This document shows, one piece after another, positions 8,280 through 17,152 of a stretch of DNA of 64,000 bases. Within the stretch, counting starts at the first letter, position 1. Each line of letters begins with the position of its first letter. The position numbers and the translations under genes were made by a program. The notes under the pieces were generated by a model that worked only from the letters and a program-made list of their open reading frames with translations, was not told the origin of the DNA and did not search any database. The stretch comes from Desulfothermus sp964427155 (GTDB lineage Bacteria > Desulfobacterota > Desulfovibrionia > Desulfovibrionales > Desulfothermaceae). The DNA lies in assembly GCA_964427155.1 (NCBI GenBank), contig CAYRSC010000017.1, positions 1-64,000 on the forward strand, in the 5' to 3' direction.

Positions 8280-8948
8280 TTAAAATAGGGTCTTCTTCCT
8301 GGGAGGAAATATGGGATATATCTGCCAGGCCCATCTCTTAATAGGAGGATATATGTCTGTGGCAAGACGATCAATAATAACTGCACCAGCAGCAAATGGA
8401 ATCCTTTTATTTATTCTAAAAAACACATAATCCTCATTCAGGGCATGTTCTATCTTTCCCATATGCGTTATAGACCATATAAGTTTAAGGTCCGAGCACG
8501 AATATATATCTATTTTCATAGCAATAATACTGTCTCCACTCTCTCCACCCAGCAGGCAATAAGTTATCTGCGGCATTATCATTACGTCACACCCTGCTTT
8601 AGATGCTATTTCTGCAGCCTTTCGCATAGATTTTGGACTTGAGGAAAATAAGAGCAATTTTACAAAAACACGATGTTTTAGCCAACTGGCATATAACACC
8701 CTGGTCATCTCTCTCTGCATATATTCCCTTGGTGTTATGTCTTGCTTAATCCTAAAAGGGAAAAGTGCAGCCACAGGATGAAAAGAAGGGATATGCATGG
8801 GATAGATGAGATAATCAGGGGAAGCACGATACACCGGCTGAGGACATTTTATCTCAATCTCATTTAAGTGAATCTCTCCATACTGGGAGCTACAGGCGCA
8901 TACCAATCCTATCACAAATACGAGAAAGGTCCTCTTTATAGTGCGCAT
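8280..8948 (-). CDS. Putative lipoprotein of unknown function
   Basis: 222 residues, family not recognised. The N-terminus (KR followed by the hydrophobic TFLVFVIGLVCAC) is a lipoprotein signal peptide with Cys19 as the expected lipidated residue, so the protein should be membrane anchored outside the cytoplasm. The body has alternating beta-type segments (DVMIMPQITYCLLGG, SIIAMKIDIYSCSDLKLIWSITHMG) reminiscent of periplasmic lipoproteins with a CsgG/TolB-like fold, but I cannot assign a family. The C-terminus is basic and aromatic. It lies 4 bases downstream of a small coiled-coil gene and 31 bases upstream of ahbC. The start has only a weak ribosome site (AGGGGT). Confidence 0.7.
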   Translation of the reverse strand: MRTIKRTFLVFVIGLVCACSSQYGEIHLNEIEIKCPQPVYRASPDYLIYPMHIPSFHPVAALFPFRIKQDITPREYMQREMTRVLYASWLKHRVFVKLLLFSSSPKSMRKAAEIASKAGCDVMIMPQITYCLLGGESGDSIIAMKIDIYSCSDLKLIWSITHMGKIEHALNEDYVFFRINKRIPFAAGAVIIDRLATDIYPPIKRWAWQIYPIFPPRKKTLF

Positions 8949-8952
8949 ACCC

Positions 8953-9276
8953 CTATTGTACCCTCTTGGTGGGACAGGGAGCCTCCTGAATGCACTTCAA
9001 CAGCTCCTTTTTAGATACCAGCAGGCTCCTTCTAAGCTCTTCTTTTTTTTCTCTGGAGAGAGAAGAAAAGGACTTATTCTCCAGGAGCCTATCCAACTGG
9101 TCCATCTCCTGCTTTATCCTCTTTATCTTTATCTGAAATTGCTGGTTAGACAACCACAATTTGGCAATTACATTCGCCAGATCCCGTATATCCTGAGATA
9201 ACCTCTTAAACTGAGCAGGGGAATACCTACCCTCTTCCCTATTTTTTCTCCTGAAAAAACGCAAGAATTTAAACAT
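8953..9276 (-). CDS. Small basic coiled-coil protein, unknown function
   Basis: 107 residues, not recognised. A very basic N-terminus (MFKFLRFFRRKNREEGR) is followed by predicted helix and coiled coil throughout (about residues 20-95, with heptads such as IKIKRIKQEMDQLDRLLENK), ending in a short Cys-containing tail. There is no signal peptide or membrane segment. It overlaps the upstream zinc-ribbon/Yip1 gene by 8 bases and is followed by the lipoprotein gene after 4 bases, so these three genes form a compact unit of unknown, possibly envelope-related, role. Confidence 0.65.
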   Translation of the reverse strand: MFKFLRFFRRKNREEGRYSPAQFKRLSQDIRDLANVIAKLWLSNQQFQIKIKRIKQEMDQLDRLLENKSFSSLSREKKEELRRSLLVSKKELLKCIQEAPCPTKRVQ

Positions 9277-10123
9277 AAGAAATACCCTTTAAAATAGACA
9301 CCACCGCAACGGCAAAGAAAAAGGGTAATAACATGGCCAATACCACCTTGGTAGTGGAGGTGTTATGGGCATATTTAAATCCCAGAAAATTACACACTCC
9401 TGACCAGATAAGCCCCACAATGGGACCTATAAAGGGGATAACAGCAAGAAGCATTGGAGCAGAAGAATAACACAATACCCTGAAGGTTCCCTCAAAACCC
9501 CCGGAACCATCCTTTACCAACACAAGACATATATGATTTATAGCAGTACCCACAAACAAAAGCCCTGTGAGAAAAAGAGGATACATAAGAAGTAGCATAA
9601 TAGTAGATACTCCATGTAGACCCATATTTAAAGGAACAGAGGTATATCCCTGGAGAAAATTCATAAATCCAAGGGGCTTCCATATAAGCCTTACTGCAGT
9701 ATATATCTCAGAAATGAGAAGATAAAATATAAGAGGTCTTACAAATCCTCCAACCACTGGCATCTGTTGAAAGAATCTAGTGGGAGAGAGACATACCTCT
9801 TTAATGGTATAAAATAGGGCATTAAAGAATCCATAATGCTCCATCTCTTCCCAGGGAATCTTTCCATCTATCCTTCTTCCAGAGGGACTCTCCCCCTCTG
9901 CCTTAGATGTCTTATCCCCATCTAAAGAGGCAAGAGCACTCCACAAATCCTTCCCCTCCTCAGAAGAGAGAGATGTATTATCTTCAACCCCATCTTCCTG
10001 TTGAAGCTCTCTGAACCTAAATTTATGGGAACACTTGGGACACGTGGCCATCTGGGCCCTGGGGGGGATCTTGTCCTCAGGTATCTCTTTGGTAAACCCG
10101 CATTTGGGACATGTAATCTGCAT
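9269..10123 (-). CDS. Zinc-ribbon and Yip1-type integral membrane protein
   Basis: 284 residues. Residues 1-35 form an MJ0042-type zinc ribbon with two Cys pairs (ITCPKCGF and ATCPKCSHKF). An acidic low-complexity linker of about 75 residues follows, then a membrane domain with about five segments of the Yip1 kind (the 60 residues after EMEHYGFFNALFYTIKEVCL, then GLLFVGTAINHICLVL, YSSAPMLLAVIPFIGPIVGLIW, VVLAMLLPFFFAVAVVSILKG). Yip1-like bacterial proteins have no settled function. The ATG at 10123 is 9 bases from GAGGA and is preferred over an in-frame TTG at 10138. It is first gene of a minus-strand run leading into the ahb cluster. Confidence 0.72.
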   Translation of the reverse strand: MQITCPKCGFTKEIPEDKIPPRAQMATCPKCSHKFRFRELQQEDGVEDNTSLSSEEGKDLWSALASLDGDKTSKAEGESPSGRRIDGKIPWEEMEHYGFFNALFYTIKEVCLSPTRFFQQMPVVGGFVRPLIFYLLISEIYTAVRLIWKPLGFMNFLQGYTSVPLNMGLHGVSTIMLLLMYPLFLTGLLFVGTAINHICLVLVKDGSGGFEGTFRVLCYSSAPMLLAVIPFIGPIVGLIWSGVCNFLGFKYAHNTSTTKVVLAMLLPFFFAVAVVSILKGISYV

Positions 10124-10238
10124 ATAAGACTTCCTCAACTGGTTTATTTTTGGAAGATTTTTATAAAACGATAAAGAATAATACAGTGGCGGTCAAGATT
10201 TGACAATACTCAAATAATAGACAATCTAGGGGGTATGA

Positions 10239-10277
10239 GGATTTCCCTTGCAAGGGGAAGACAAGAAAGGAAATCCC
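10239..10277. promoter_or_regulatory. Nested dyad symmetry in a divergent intergenic region
   Basis: The region between the divergent genes at 10123 (minus) and 10320 (plus) holds GGATTTCC at 10239 mirrored by GGAAATCC at 10269. A perfect 12-base palindrome, CCCTTGCAAGGG, lies inside at 10245-10256. It sits 45-80 bases upstream of the plus-strand gene and could be an operator or a leader hairpin. A TTGACA at 10200 could be a -35 element for that gene, but a good -10 is not evident. No binding protein can be named. Confidence 0.3.
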
Positions 10278-10319
10278 TACACTAGGTCTCTATAAGAATC
10301 TGAAAAAAGGAAGGGGGTT

Positions 10320-10589
10320 ATGAACCTTTCAACACTTGCCGCCTCAGTGTTTATCCTGAATCTCCCATTTGGCGTCCTGCGGGCACGAAGCAGACGCTTC
10401 TCCAGGAAGTGGTTTATCTATATTCATGCCCCCATCCCCCTGGTGATTGTACTGAGGGTATATTCTGGGCTGGGATTTAAGTTGTCCACCTTTCCCCCTA
10501 TAATTGGCGCATTTTTTTTGGGACAATTCACTGGAACTATCTTCCATAAGTTATCATCCTATCTAAAAAAACGAAAATCCCAGACATAA
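10320..10589 (+). CDS. Small hydrophobic membrane protein, unknown function
   Basis: 89 residues. The ribosome site AGGAAGGGGG lies just before the ATG. Two or three hydrophobic stretches are visible (LSTLAASVFILNLPFGVL, IHAPIPLVIVLRVYSGLGF, FPPIIGAFFLGQFTGTIF) with a basic tail (SSYLKKRKSQT) expected in the cytoplasm. No family recognised. It converges on the hydrogenase-like antiporter gene and its last 27 bases overlap that gene's 3' end, which argues for an established arrangement. Base use matches its neighbours. It is the only plus-strand gene in the first 18 kb. Confidence 0.62.
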   Translation: MNLSTLAASVFILNLPFGVLRARSRRFSRKWFIYIHAPIPLVIVLRVYSGLGFKLSTFPPIIGAFFLGQFTGTIFHKLSSYLKKRKSQT

Positions 10590-12698
10590 CATCACCCCCA
10601 CAAGGACCACAAATACATATGCAGTATAGGTGTTAACTTCTCCCCCATGCATTTTTGCCAGCTTGGCCGACAAATAAGAAGGCCCTTTAACAAGGGGATA
10701 GAGAACAAATCTGTCCATTAGGTGTATATGAACACTTTCCCTCCTTATCCTCATCTGGAAATGCCCTGCAAGACTTTCACGCTCCTCCACATGGCGAGGT
10801 CTTAAGAGGGCTTCAAAGATCACCCTAATGGGCTGGGCAAACCCAGATGCAGTATAGGTCATCTCACTGAACAACCTCTTAATACCCCCTGCCCATACAG
10901 GAGATCTCTCTATCCTTCTCCCACGAAGAGGAAAAATCTCTGTTATCACCATTGCAAATAAGACTATAACAAGGATAGTCACAAGCATATATGCGGGAGA
11001 TGCCACAAACACAACAGGATTTATATTCCCACCCCTGTGCAATATCACAAGTCCCCTACCAGGCAAGATGGAGTGTCCAATCCTGGCACCAATCTTCTCA
11101 AAATCGTGAAAAAAGGCCAGGGGTAGGTGAGAGTTCCCAGGGGAATGAAAAAAAGCGGGCACTAAGTAGGGGGAAGAACCTGTTCCACATATGGGAGAGA
11201 CCACCCTATCCAGTACAGGGATCACATAGGTGGGAGCAACCCCCAACACAAAGCACATGAGGGCCAACAAAGCCATTGCCATCATGTCTACTCCCCTTTT
11301 CTCCCTCAAGACCTGGACATGGCTGCTCCTGGCACGTCCCAGAAAGGCCATGGAAAATAGTCTAACAAAACACGTCACTGCAAGTCCTGCAGTAAGGGCC
11401 AGCAACACCCCAGCCAACACAAAGGCCAGTCTCACCCCCAGGGGATGGACCTCCACGCTCCTTAAAAGTCCCTCCAGGGTGAGCCACTCGCTTATAAACC
11501 CATTAAAGGGAGGCATAGCAGAGATGGAGAGGACACCCACCAGCACAAACAATCCAGTATAGGGCATCTTCTTTAATATCCCTCCCATCTCATCAAGACT
11601 TCTGAGGCCCTTACTCCCCTCCACCTCTGAGGCCCCCATAAATAAAAGGGGCTTGAATATTGAATGATTTAGCAGGTGATAAAGGGATGCAATAAATGAA
11701 ATAGATGCAAAGGATGGATGTCCAAGGGATAAAAAGATCAGTCCTGCACCCACACCAATGGTAATTATCCCCGCATTCTCAATGGAACTATGGGCAAGTA
11801 ACCTTTTAAAATCGTCCTCTATACTGGCATAGAGCACCCCCACAAGTGCAGTTATGGCCCCTGTTAAAAGGACCACCAGGCCAGGACCCACTCCAATAGG
11901 GAAGAGTAGAGAGGCATTTACTCTTATTATCCCGTATAACCCCAGGTTCAAAGTGGCCCCTGCAATAAAGGGGATAAAGGCGCGAGGTGAGGCAGAATAT
12001 GCCCGGGGAAGCCAGAAATTCAAAGGCACGAGGCCTGCCTTTATCCCAAAACCCACAAATGACAATATAAAGACCCACCATCTAATAGCAGGGGAGAGGG
12101 TGGTGGAGCCCTGGGCTATTGTGGAGAACTCAAGGGAACCTGCGTGGTTGGCCAGCAACAAAAATGCCATCATAATGGCCATGGTGCCTGCCTCTCCTAT
12201 GGCAAGCATAAGATAGCCAGGGCTGGATTTACTGGGGCATGAGACCATGAGATATATAAAAATAGACATCATCTCCCAAGCAAGCAAAAAAGAAAATACA
12301 TCTCCGGCAGTTAGCACAAATATGGAGGAGATAATAATGGAAAAATAGACCCAGGATACACAAGCATCCTCTCCTCTCCCTTCCCTTTTTCGTCCCATCA
12401 TAGAAGAGGCAAATAGGGAAGAGGCAATTATTACAACAGAGGTGATGGCAAGAAAAAATAGGGAGAGGGGATCAAAGGAAAGGATCCACTTCACCTTGCC
12501 AAAAAATCTGTATATAGCAAGGGAAAAGACCTCCCGTGAGAGCAGAAGAGGCAAAGACCAGATAAAAAGAAATATGCCCCCTGTGACACCTGCCAAGCCC
12601 ACCAACCAACCACATTCTCTTCTGGAAAGGACCCTATCGCCTATTATCCCAAGTAAGAAACAACCAAGGGATAGAAAAAAAAGTGTAAATCTCCACAT
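10563..12698 (-). CDS. HyfB/NuoL-like antiporter subunit of a group 4 hydrogenase-related complex
   Basis: 711 residues, a Mrp/NuoL-type proton-conducting membrane subunit with about 16 segments. The conserved Glu in LLAWEMMSIFIYLMV and Lys in GFGIKAGLVPLNFWLP, plus AHSSIENAG and HSIFKPLLFMGA, are the expected channel residues of this family. The order of genes and the C-terminal extension (about residue 540 on, ending in LVGVMLCLGFSF) resemble HyfB. It is the last gene of a six-gene operon and would couple redox change in the peripheral subunits to cation translocation. A HyfD-like third antiporter is absent. Confidence 0.82.
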   Translation of the reverse strand: MWRFTLFFLSLGCFLLGIIGDRVLSRRECGWLVGLAGVTGGIFLFIWSLPLLLSREVFSLAIYRFFGKVKWILSFDPLSLFFLAITSVVIIASSLFASSMMGRKREGRGEDACVSWVYFSIIISSIFVLTAGDVFSFLLAWEMMSIFIYLMVSCPSKSSPGYLMLAIGEAGTMAIMMAFLLLANHAGSLEFSTIAQGSTTLSPAIRWWVFILSFVGFGIKAGLVPLNFWLPRAYSASPRAFIPFIAGATLNLGLYGIIRVNASLLFPIGVGPGLVVLLTGAITALVGVLYASIEDDFKRLLAHSSIENAGIITIGVGAGLIFLSLGHPSFASISFIASLYHLLNHSIFKPLLFMGASEVEGSKGLRSLDEMGGILKKMPYTGLFVLVGVLSISAMPPFNGFISEWLTLEGLLRSVEVHPLGVRLAFVLAGVLLALTAGLAVTCFVRLFSMAFLGRARSSHVQVLREKRGVDMMAMALLALMCFVLGVAPTYVIPVLDRVVSPICGTGSSPYLVPAFFHSPGNSHLPLAFFHDFEKIGARIGHSILPGRGLVILHRGGNINPVVFVASPAYMLVTILVIVLFAMVITEIFPLRGRRIERSPVWAGGIKRLFSEMTYTASGFAQPIRVIFEALLRPRHVEERESLAGHFQMRIRRESVHIHLMDRFVLYPLVKGPSYLSAKLAKMHGGEVNTYTAYVFVVLVGVMLCLGFSFF

Positions 12699-12712
12699 AG
12701 ATACTAACCTCC

Positions 12713-13426
12713 CTATCTCTCATATTCACCTTTCATCTGTCCAGAAACCAGTAAGAGTGCATGATAGATGGCCAGGGGAGGGGGAGGACATCCTGGCACT
12801 TCCACGTCCACAGGTAGCATCTCCTGGACCACATTTGGGGTAATAAAATCCCTCTCAAAGATCCCGCCAGAGAGCCCACATGCCCCAACCACAACTACCC
12901 TCTTTGGAGAGGGCATGGCCTCATAGGTCCGTATAAGGGGGATCTTCATATGTTCTGTAAGTCTTCCAACCACAAGCAATACATCTGCCTTCCGAGGGGT
13001 GGGAGTAATAAAGAGTCCCGAACGATGCATATTATAATAGGGATTATTCAACAACTTCACCTCATTTAAGCACGCACCACAGTCCCCCACATCCACTACC
13101 CTTATATGGACCGAACCCTTAAAAGAAGGGGGAAGGGGACCACCCTCAGGTGTAAATCTGGCCCATTCAAACCCCTCTTCCCACCCTAAAGAAGGAGATG
13201 GGCCACACCTTAAACAGTGAATACATCTACCTCTATCCACAAGATCTCCCCCTGGAGGATCACAAATTACTCCCATGGGACACCTCTCTCTCAACCCCAG
13301 CGCAGATCCCTGGGGAAGACGCTCCCCTATAATACCTGGAGATACTCCAGGTGCCTTTTCCTCCTTCACAGGGTATTGTGAAGACCTACACCTTCCTCTG
13401 AGCCCCTTAACAACCCACCTACTCAT
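12713..13426 (-). CDS. Small subunit (HyfI/NuoB-like) with N-terminal half-ferredoxin
   Basis: 237 residues. The C-terminal 150 residues are the group 4 hydrogenase small-subunit/NuoB fold, with cysteines in VGDCGACLNE, VVGACGLSGG and VPGCPPPP that can hold the proximal [4Fe-4S] cluster. The N-terminal 90 residues resemble a degenerate two-cluster ferredoxin of the HyfH/NuoI type. C68-x2-C71-x2-C74 plus C49-Pro could bind one [4Fe-4S] cluster, while the other cluster motif is missing. A ferredoxin subunit is otherwise absent from the operon, so this fused domain may be the electron entry point. It lies between the large-subunit and HyfB-like genes, 14-bp spaced on both sides. Confidence 0.8.
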   Translation of the reverse strand: MSRWVVKGLRGRCRSSQYPVKEEKAPGVSPGIIGERLPQGSALGLRERCPMGVICDPPGGDLVDRGRCIHCLRCGPSPSLGWEEGFEWARFTPEGGPLPPSFKGSVHIRVVDVGDCGACLNEVKLLNNPYYNMHRSGLFITPTPRKADVLLVVGRLTEHMKIPLIRTYEAMPSPKRVVVVGACGLSGGIFERDFITPNVVQEMLPVDVEVPGCPPPPLAIYHALLLVSGQMKGEYER

Positions 13427-13440
13427 CTGTCTCCCCTCTT

Positions 13441-14988
13441 CTATCTATCGTTTTCCGCCACACTAAGACCAAATGTGGCTAGGATTATGGGAAAATCCTG
13501 AAAGGCAAATCCCTCAACTGCATTGTGAAAACCATGCCAGTTCATAAAGGAAGGGGGAATTATCCTATAACGAAGCACCCTACCCCCTTCATCTATCCTG
13601 ACCCACTGTATATTGGCTCCACCTGGTGCCTCCACTGCTCCAACCCCTGACCCAGCCCTATATTCCGGTGTAATTGCAACTGGTCCACCTGGGATATCCT
13701 GGATTATCTCTTTAATTATCCTAAGGGATTGCTCTATCTCTGCACAAAATACACGAAGACGGGCATAGCCATCCCCTTCCCTCTCTGTGGGAATGCCAAA
13801 GTTGATATGGGAATAGAGTAGATAAGGCCTAACCACCCGCATATCGTTGATAATCTCACATCCCCTGGCCACTGGCCCCACCATAGCATAGTCCCTCACC
13901 TGGGACCTATTGAGCACCCCCACCTCCTCTATCCTATCTAAGAAACTGCTGGTGGATACAAGCAGGTCCTCTATCTCCTTAAACTCCAAAAAGACCCTTT
14001 CTAACTCCTCGCTGGCCTCCTTTAAGGTCTCAGAAGAGATATCCTTAGATACCCCGCCGGCGATAGCCATCCCAAAGAGGTACCTATGACCTGTGAGAGT
14101 ACAGCAGAGCCGTAGTACCCTCTCCTCCAATATCCCCATTGCATTGGAGGCAATCCACAGCCCTGTGGAGGAACATATCCCCTCAATAACCCCTATATGG
14201 TGGCGAATACGTTCCAGTTCACAAAAAAATACCCGCAGTACCTGGGCCCTTGGAGGAGGAGTGATGCCACATATATCCTCTACCGCCTGACATAGACACA
14301 GGGCAGATGAAAAAGCACTCTTTCCATTTATCCTCTCACAGAGAAAAATAACCCTGTCTATCTCCATAAGCTCTGCCTTTTTCTCCACGGCCCTATACTT
14401 ATAAAATAGACGAGGATAACACCTAACTATCTCCTCCCCAATGGTCTCTATCTGAAAATGCACAGATTCTGCCTCCCCAGAAAAAACAGGGCCCACTGGC
14501 ATCACAAAGGCCCCCTTTGCATCTAGGAGCCTCTGCGGGGGAAGGTCCTGCCAGTAGTCAAAAGAGGGGTCAGGAAAGTCCTTGTGCATCATGGGGGCTA
14601 CCCCTTCAGGCCATACATCGTCATGAAGGACAAAATTCCCCAACTTTGGATGTCCCTGAAACCTTATCCCAAAGAGGTCCTCTATCTCCCTCTCATGCCA
14701 ATCTGCCCCATGGATGTAAGGACTTATGCTATGGAAAATAGGAATGGCTCTGGAGGAAGAAACCTCTACTAGCACCACCTTATGTGCTTTAAAGAAAATA
14801 TAATATAACTTCCACCCCATATCGTCTCTATCTAAAATTATACCAGAAAAAATGTAGTCAAATTTTGAAAATAAGATATCACAAATCTTCGGAGACAGAT
14901 TAGAAGGGCATAAGATATATATACAATCATCTTTTTCTTTTATCTTAACTGAAAATGAGGATTGTATTTGATTTAAAAAATCATACAT
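13441..14988 (-). CDS. HyfG/NuoCD-like large subunit lacking [NiFe] ligands (Ehr-type)
   Basis: 515 residues. Residues 1-135 are a NuoC-like domain (HGADWHEREIEDLFGIRFQGHP); the rest is a NuoD/hydrogenase large-subunit domain starting at PVGPVFSGEAESVHF. Active [NiFe] group 4 enzymes need a CxxC after Arg in the L1 motif and a second CxxC at the C-terminus. Here L1 reads R219-I-N-G-K-S224, and the C-terminal 14 residues end AENDR with no cysteine, similar to NuoD (GEVDR). The protein therefore should not bind nickel and belongs with the energy-converting hydrogenase-related (Ehr) proteins. The electron acceptor is unknown; a quinone-like role is possible. Confidence 0.85.
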   Translation of the reverse strand: MYDFLNQIQSSFSVKIKEKDDCIYILCPSNLSPKICDILFSKFDYIFSGIILDRDDMGWKLYYIFFKAHKVVLVEVSSSRAIPIFHSISPYIHGADWHEREIEDLFGIRFQGHPKLGNFVLHDDVWPEGVAPMMHKDFPDPSFDYWQDLPPQRLLDAKGAFVMPVGPVFSGEAESVHFQIETIGEEIVRCYPRLFYKYRAVEKKAELMEIDRVIFLCERINGKSAFSSALCLCQAVEDICGITPPPRAQVLRVFFCELERIRHHIGVIEGICSSTGLWIASNAMGILEERVLRLCCTLTGHRYLFGMAIAGGVSKDISSETLKEASEELERVFLEFKEIEDLLVSTSSFLDRIEEVGVLNRSQVRDYAMVGPVARGCEIINDMRVVRPYLLYSHINFGIPTEREGDGYARLRVFCAEIEQSLRIIKEIIQDIPGGPVAITPEYRAGSGVGAVEAPGGANIQWVRIDEGGRVLRYRIIPPSFMNWHGFHNAVEGFAFQDFPIILATFGLSVAENDR

Positions 14989-14990
14989 CC

Positions 14991-16442
14991 TTATCCTCCC
15001 ATACTTATGGCCGCAATATTAGCTATTTTATAAATCCAAAATGGAAATATACCAAAAATAATTACAGGAATTATTGACATTATAATGGCAAATTTACAGG
15101 ATTTTGGTAAAGATTTATTTAATGTTGCCCTGTTATCTCCAGAATTTATCTTACTAAATACCATCTTTCCAATATGATTCATTATAGCAAAGAAAGCTAC
15201 TACAATAAAAACACATAGGATACACACAATTATATAATGACCTTCTGCCAATGCCGCCCTTATTATGGAAAATTCACTAAAAAACACCACAAAGGGAGGG
15301 GCGCCTGCAATGGCAAGGGCACCAATCAGGAGGACAGAGCCCACAAAGGGGCAGGTCCTTATAAGCTCTCCAAAGGATTCTATCTCCCTAGAGTGAAATA
15401 TATATACCAGAGAACCAGCCGCATAAAAACATAGGGACTTGGTAAAGGCGTGCACAATCATCTGGAGGATGGCCCCTGTGGTTGCAAGGGTTCCCATGAG
15501 TCCAAAACCCACCAGGACAATTCCCATATGTTCCACCGTGGAAAAAGCAAATAGGCGTTTTAAGTCCCGCACCTGAATTATTAACAAGGCCGCCACTCCC
15601 ACGGAAAGGAGCCCAAAGGAGACGGGTAGTAGGCCCATATTTATGCCAGGATTCGCCCTCACAATGGGAAATAGTTTTACTATTACAAATAAAATAGCAG
15701 AGGTTTCAATGCCTGAGAGGAGAGCGCATACAGGGGAAGGTGCCTGGCTATGGGCATCTGGCAACCAGGTATGCATGGGCACAAACCCCACCTTGGTACC
15801 CAGCCCTATAAGAATGAGGAGAAAGGCCACCTTCAGGGGCAAAGGGGGCATAAGGGGTGCCACCTGTCTTATCCCCTCCCATGTATAATATGTTACTCCC
15901 CCTAACCTGGCACTGGAGAACAAAAATAAAAAACCCAGCAGTGCTATACCTGCTCCCATGAGGGTAATGACTACATACTTCCAGGCGGCCTCAAGAGAGG
16001 TATGGGTATAATTAAAGGCAACCAGCATTACGGAAAAGAGGGTGGTAAACTCCACTGCTATCCACACTAGATTGGGTTCTTGAAGCACAGGGACCAGCAT
16101 CATGGAAAAGACAAAGAGATTATAGTTGAGGTAATAGCGCCTTATCTCCCTTAGATGGTAAGACCTTATATATCCAATGGAAAAGATGGAGGCAGTGAGG
16201 TTTACGAAACACACCAACTGGAGTACAATTGCCCCAAAGGGGTCCAGTCCTATCCATTGGGAAACAGAGCCTATAAAGTGAATAGGAGAATCTATCACCT
16301 TGATTAAAAGAATACTGGAAACCCCAAGGGTGGCCACGGCAGAGAGCACCGTTATATACCTGGTGGACATCCCCCACCTACACAGGGCTGAAAGCACCAC
16401 AGCGAGCAAGGGTATTGATATCAACATACCTAACAGTATCAT
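14991..16442 (-). CDS. HyfF/NuoN-like antiporter subunit
   Basis: 483 residues, about 14 membrane segments. The Mrp-type antiporter core is intact: Glu in WIAVEFTTLFSVMLVAF, Lys in EAAWKYVVITLMG, Lys in GLGTKVGFVPMHTWLPDAHSQAPSP, then FSTVEHMGIVLVG and HAFTKSLCFYAAG. These residues line the half channels in complex I-type pumps. It starts directly after the hyfE-like stop and ends 2 bases before the large-subunit start. With the HyfB-like subunit this gives two ion-translocating modules in the complex. Confidence 0.85.
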   Translation of the reverse strand: MILLGMLISIPLLAVVLSALCRWGMSTRYITVLSAVATLGVSSILLIKVIDSPIHFIGSVSQWIGLDPFGAIVLQLVCFVNLTASIFSIGYIRSYHLREIRRYYLNYNLFVFSMMLVPVLQEPNLVWIAVEFTTLFSVMLVAFNYTHTSLEAAWKYVVITLMGAGIALLGFLFLFSSARLGGVTYYTWEGIRQVAPLMPPLPLKVAFLLILIGLGTKVGFVPMHTWLPDAHSQAPSPVCALLSGIETSAILFVIVKLFPIVRANPGINMGLLPVSFGLLSVGVAALLIIQVRDLKRLFAFSTVEHMGIVLVGFGLMGTLATTGAILQMIVHAFTKSLCFYAAGSLVYIFHSREIESFGELIRTCPFVGSVLLIGALAIAGAPPFVVFFSEFSIIRAALAEGHYIIVCILCVFIVVAFFAIMNHIGKMVFSKINSGDNRATLNKSLPKSCKFAIIMSIIPVIIFGIFPFWIYKIANIAAISMGG

Positions 16443-17135
16443 CTAATTGGCCTCCTCTTTTAACATCTTCAATTCTCCCACAACAGTGGAGCCAGTATAT
16501 TCATGTATCTTCCTGGTCAATATCCCCACCACAAAGGCCATAATGAGGATATCAAACGCCCCTGCCAGCTCGGTTATCAAAGAGAGATTCCACGCCAGGG
16601 AGATACCAGCAAAAAATGCCCCGTTTTCCATGGCAAGGATGCCCAGGAGTTGCGGAAGTGCCTCTCTCCTTACAGTCACAGTATAGGCCCCCAGCAGCAG
16701 CCCCGCTATCCCCACAGGTATATTAATATGGGCCAGGGAAGAGGGAGTCAAAAGGGATACTATTGGCATGGAAAAAAAGTATGCAATAAGAGAGAGTAGA
16801 AGGGATATGAGCATGGAGCTTGGGATAGTTATTACATGGCTTATTTCTCTTCTGGTGTATATAGCCTTTGGAATGATTCGTAGAAGAATATATGGCAACA
16901 AAAATACTTTTGTTATAAGATTTACTAATCCAACTCCTATCAAATGATAGGATCCTATTCCAATACCAACTACTATTGCAGAAAGAGCAAGAAATATAGA
17001 TTCAACTATAAAAAACTTAAAACACATTCCAACTTGACGGGCACCTACAATTCCAAACGCACAAACAATAAATAATGCTGCACTCAATGCATCCAGATTT
17101 ACCATAATAGGAGATATAGTAAAATGATGTAACAT
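16443..17135 (-). CDS. HyfE-like membrane subunit
   Basis: 230 residues, with about seven hydrophobic segments and no charged channel motif of the antiporter type. The length, position and C-terminal part (LLGILAMENGAFFAGISLAWNLSLITELAGAFDILIMAFVVGILTRKIHE) match HyfE, which is a fusion of NuoK-like and short NuoJ-like segments. The conserved Glu in AMENG and in ITELAG fits NuoK-type proton path residues. AGGAGG lies 6 bases before the ATG. It follows the HyfC-like gene by 17 bases. Confidence 0.8.
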   Translation of the reverse strand: MLHHFTISPIMVNLDALSAALFIVCAFGIVGARQVGMCFKFFIVESIFLALSAIVVGIGIGSYHLIGVGLVNLITKVFLLPYILLRIIPKAIYTRREISHVITIPSSMLISLLLSLIAYFFSMPIVSLLTPSSLAHINIPVGIAGLLLGAYTVTVRREALPQLLGILAMENGAFFAGISLAWNLSLITELAGAFDILIMAFVVGILTRKIHEYTGSTVVGELKMLKEEAN

Positions 17136-17152
17136 AAATTACCTCCTTTTAT

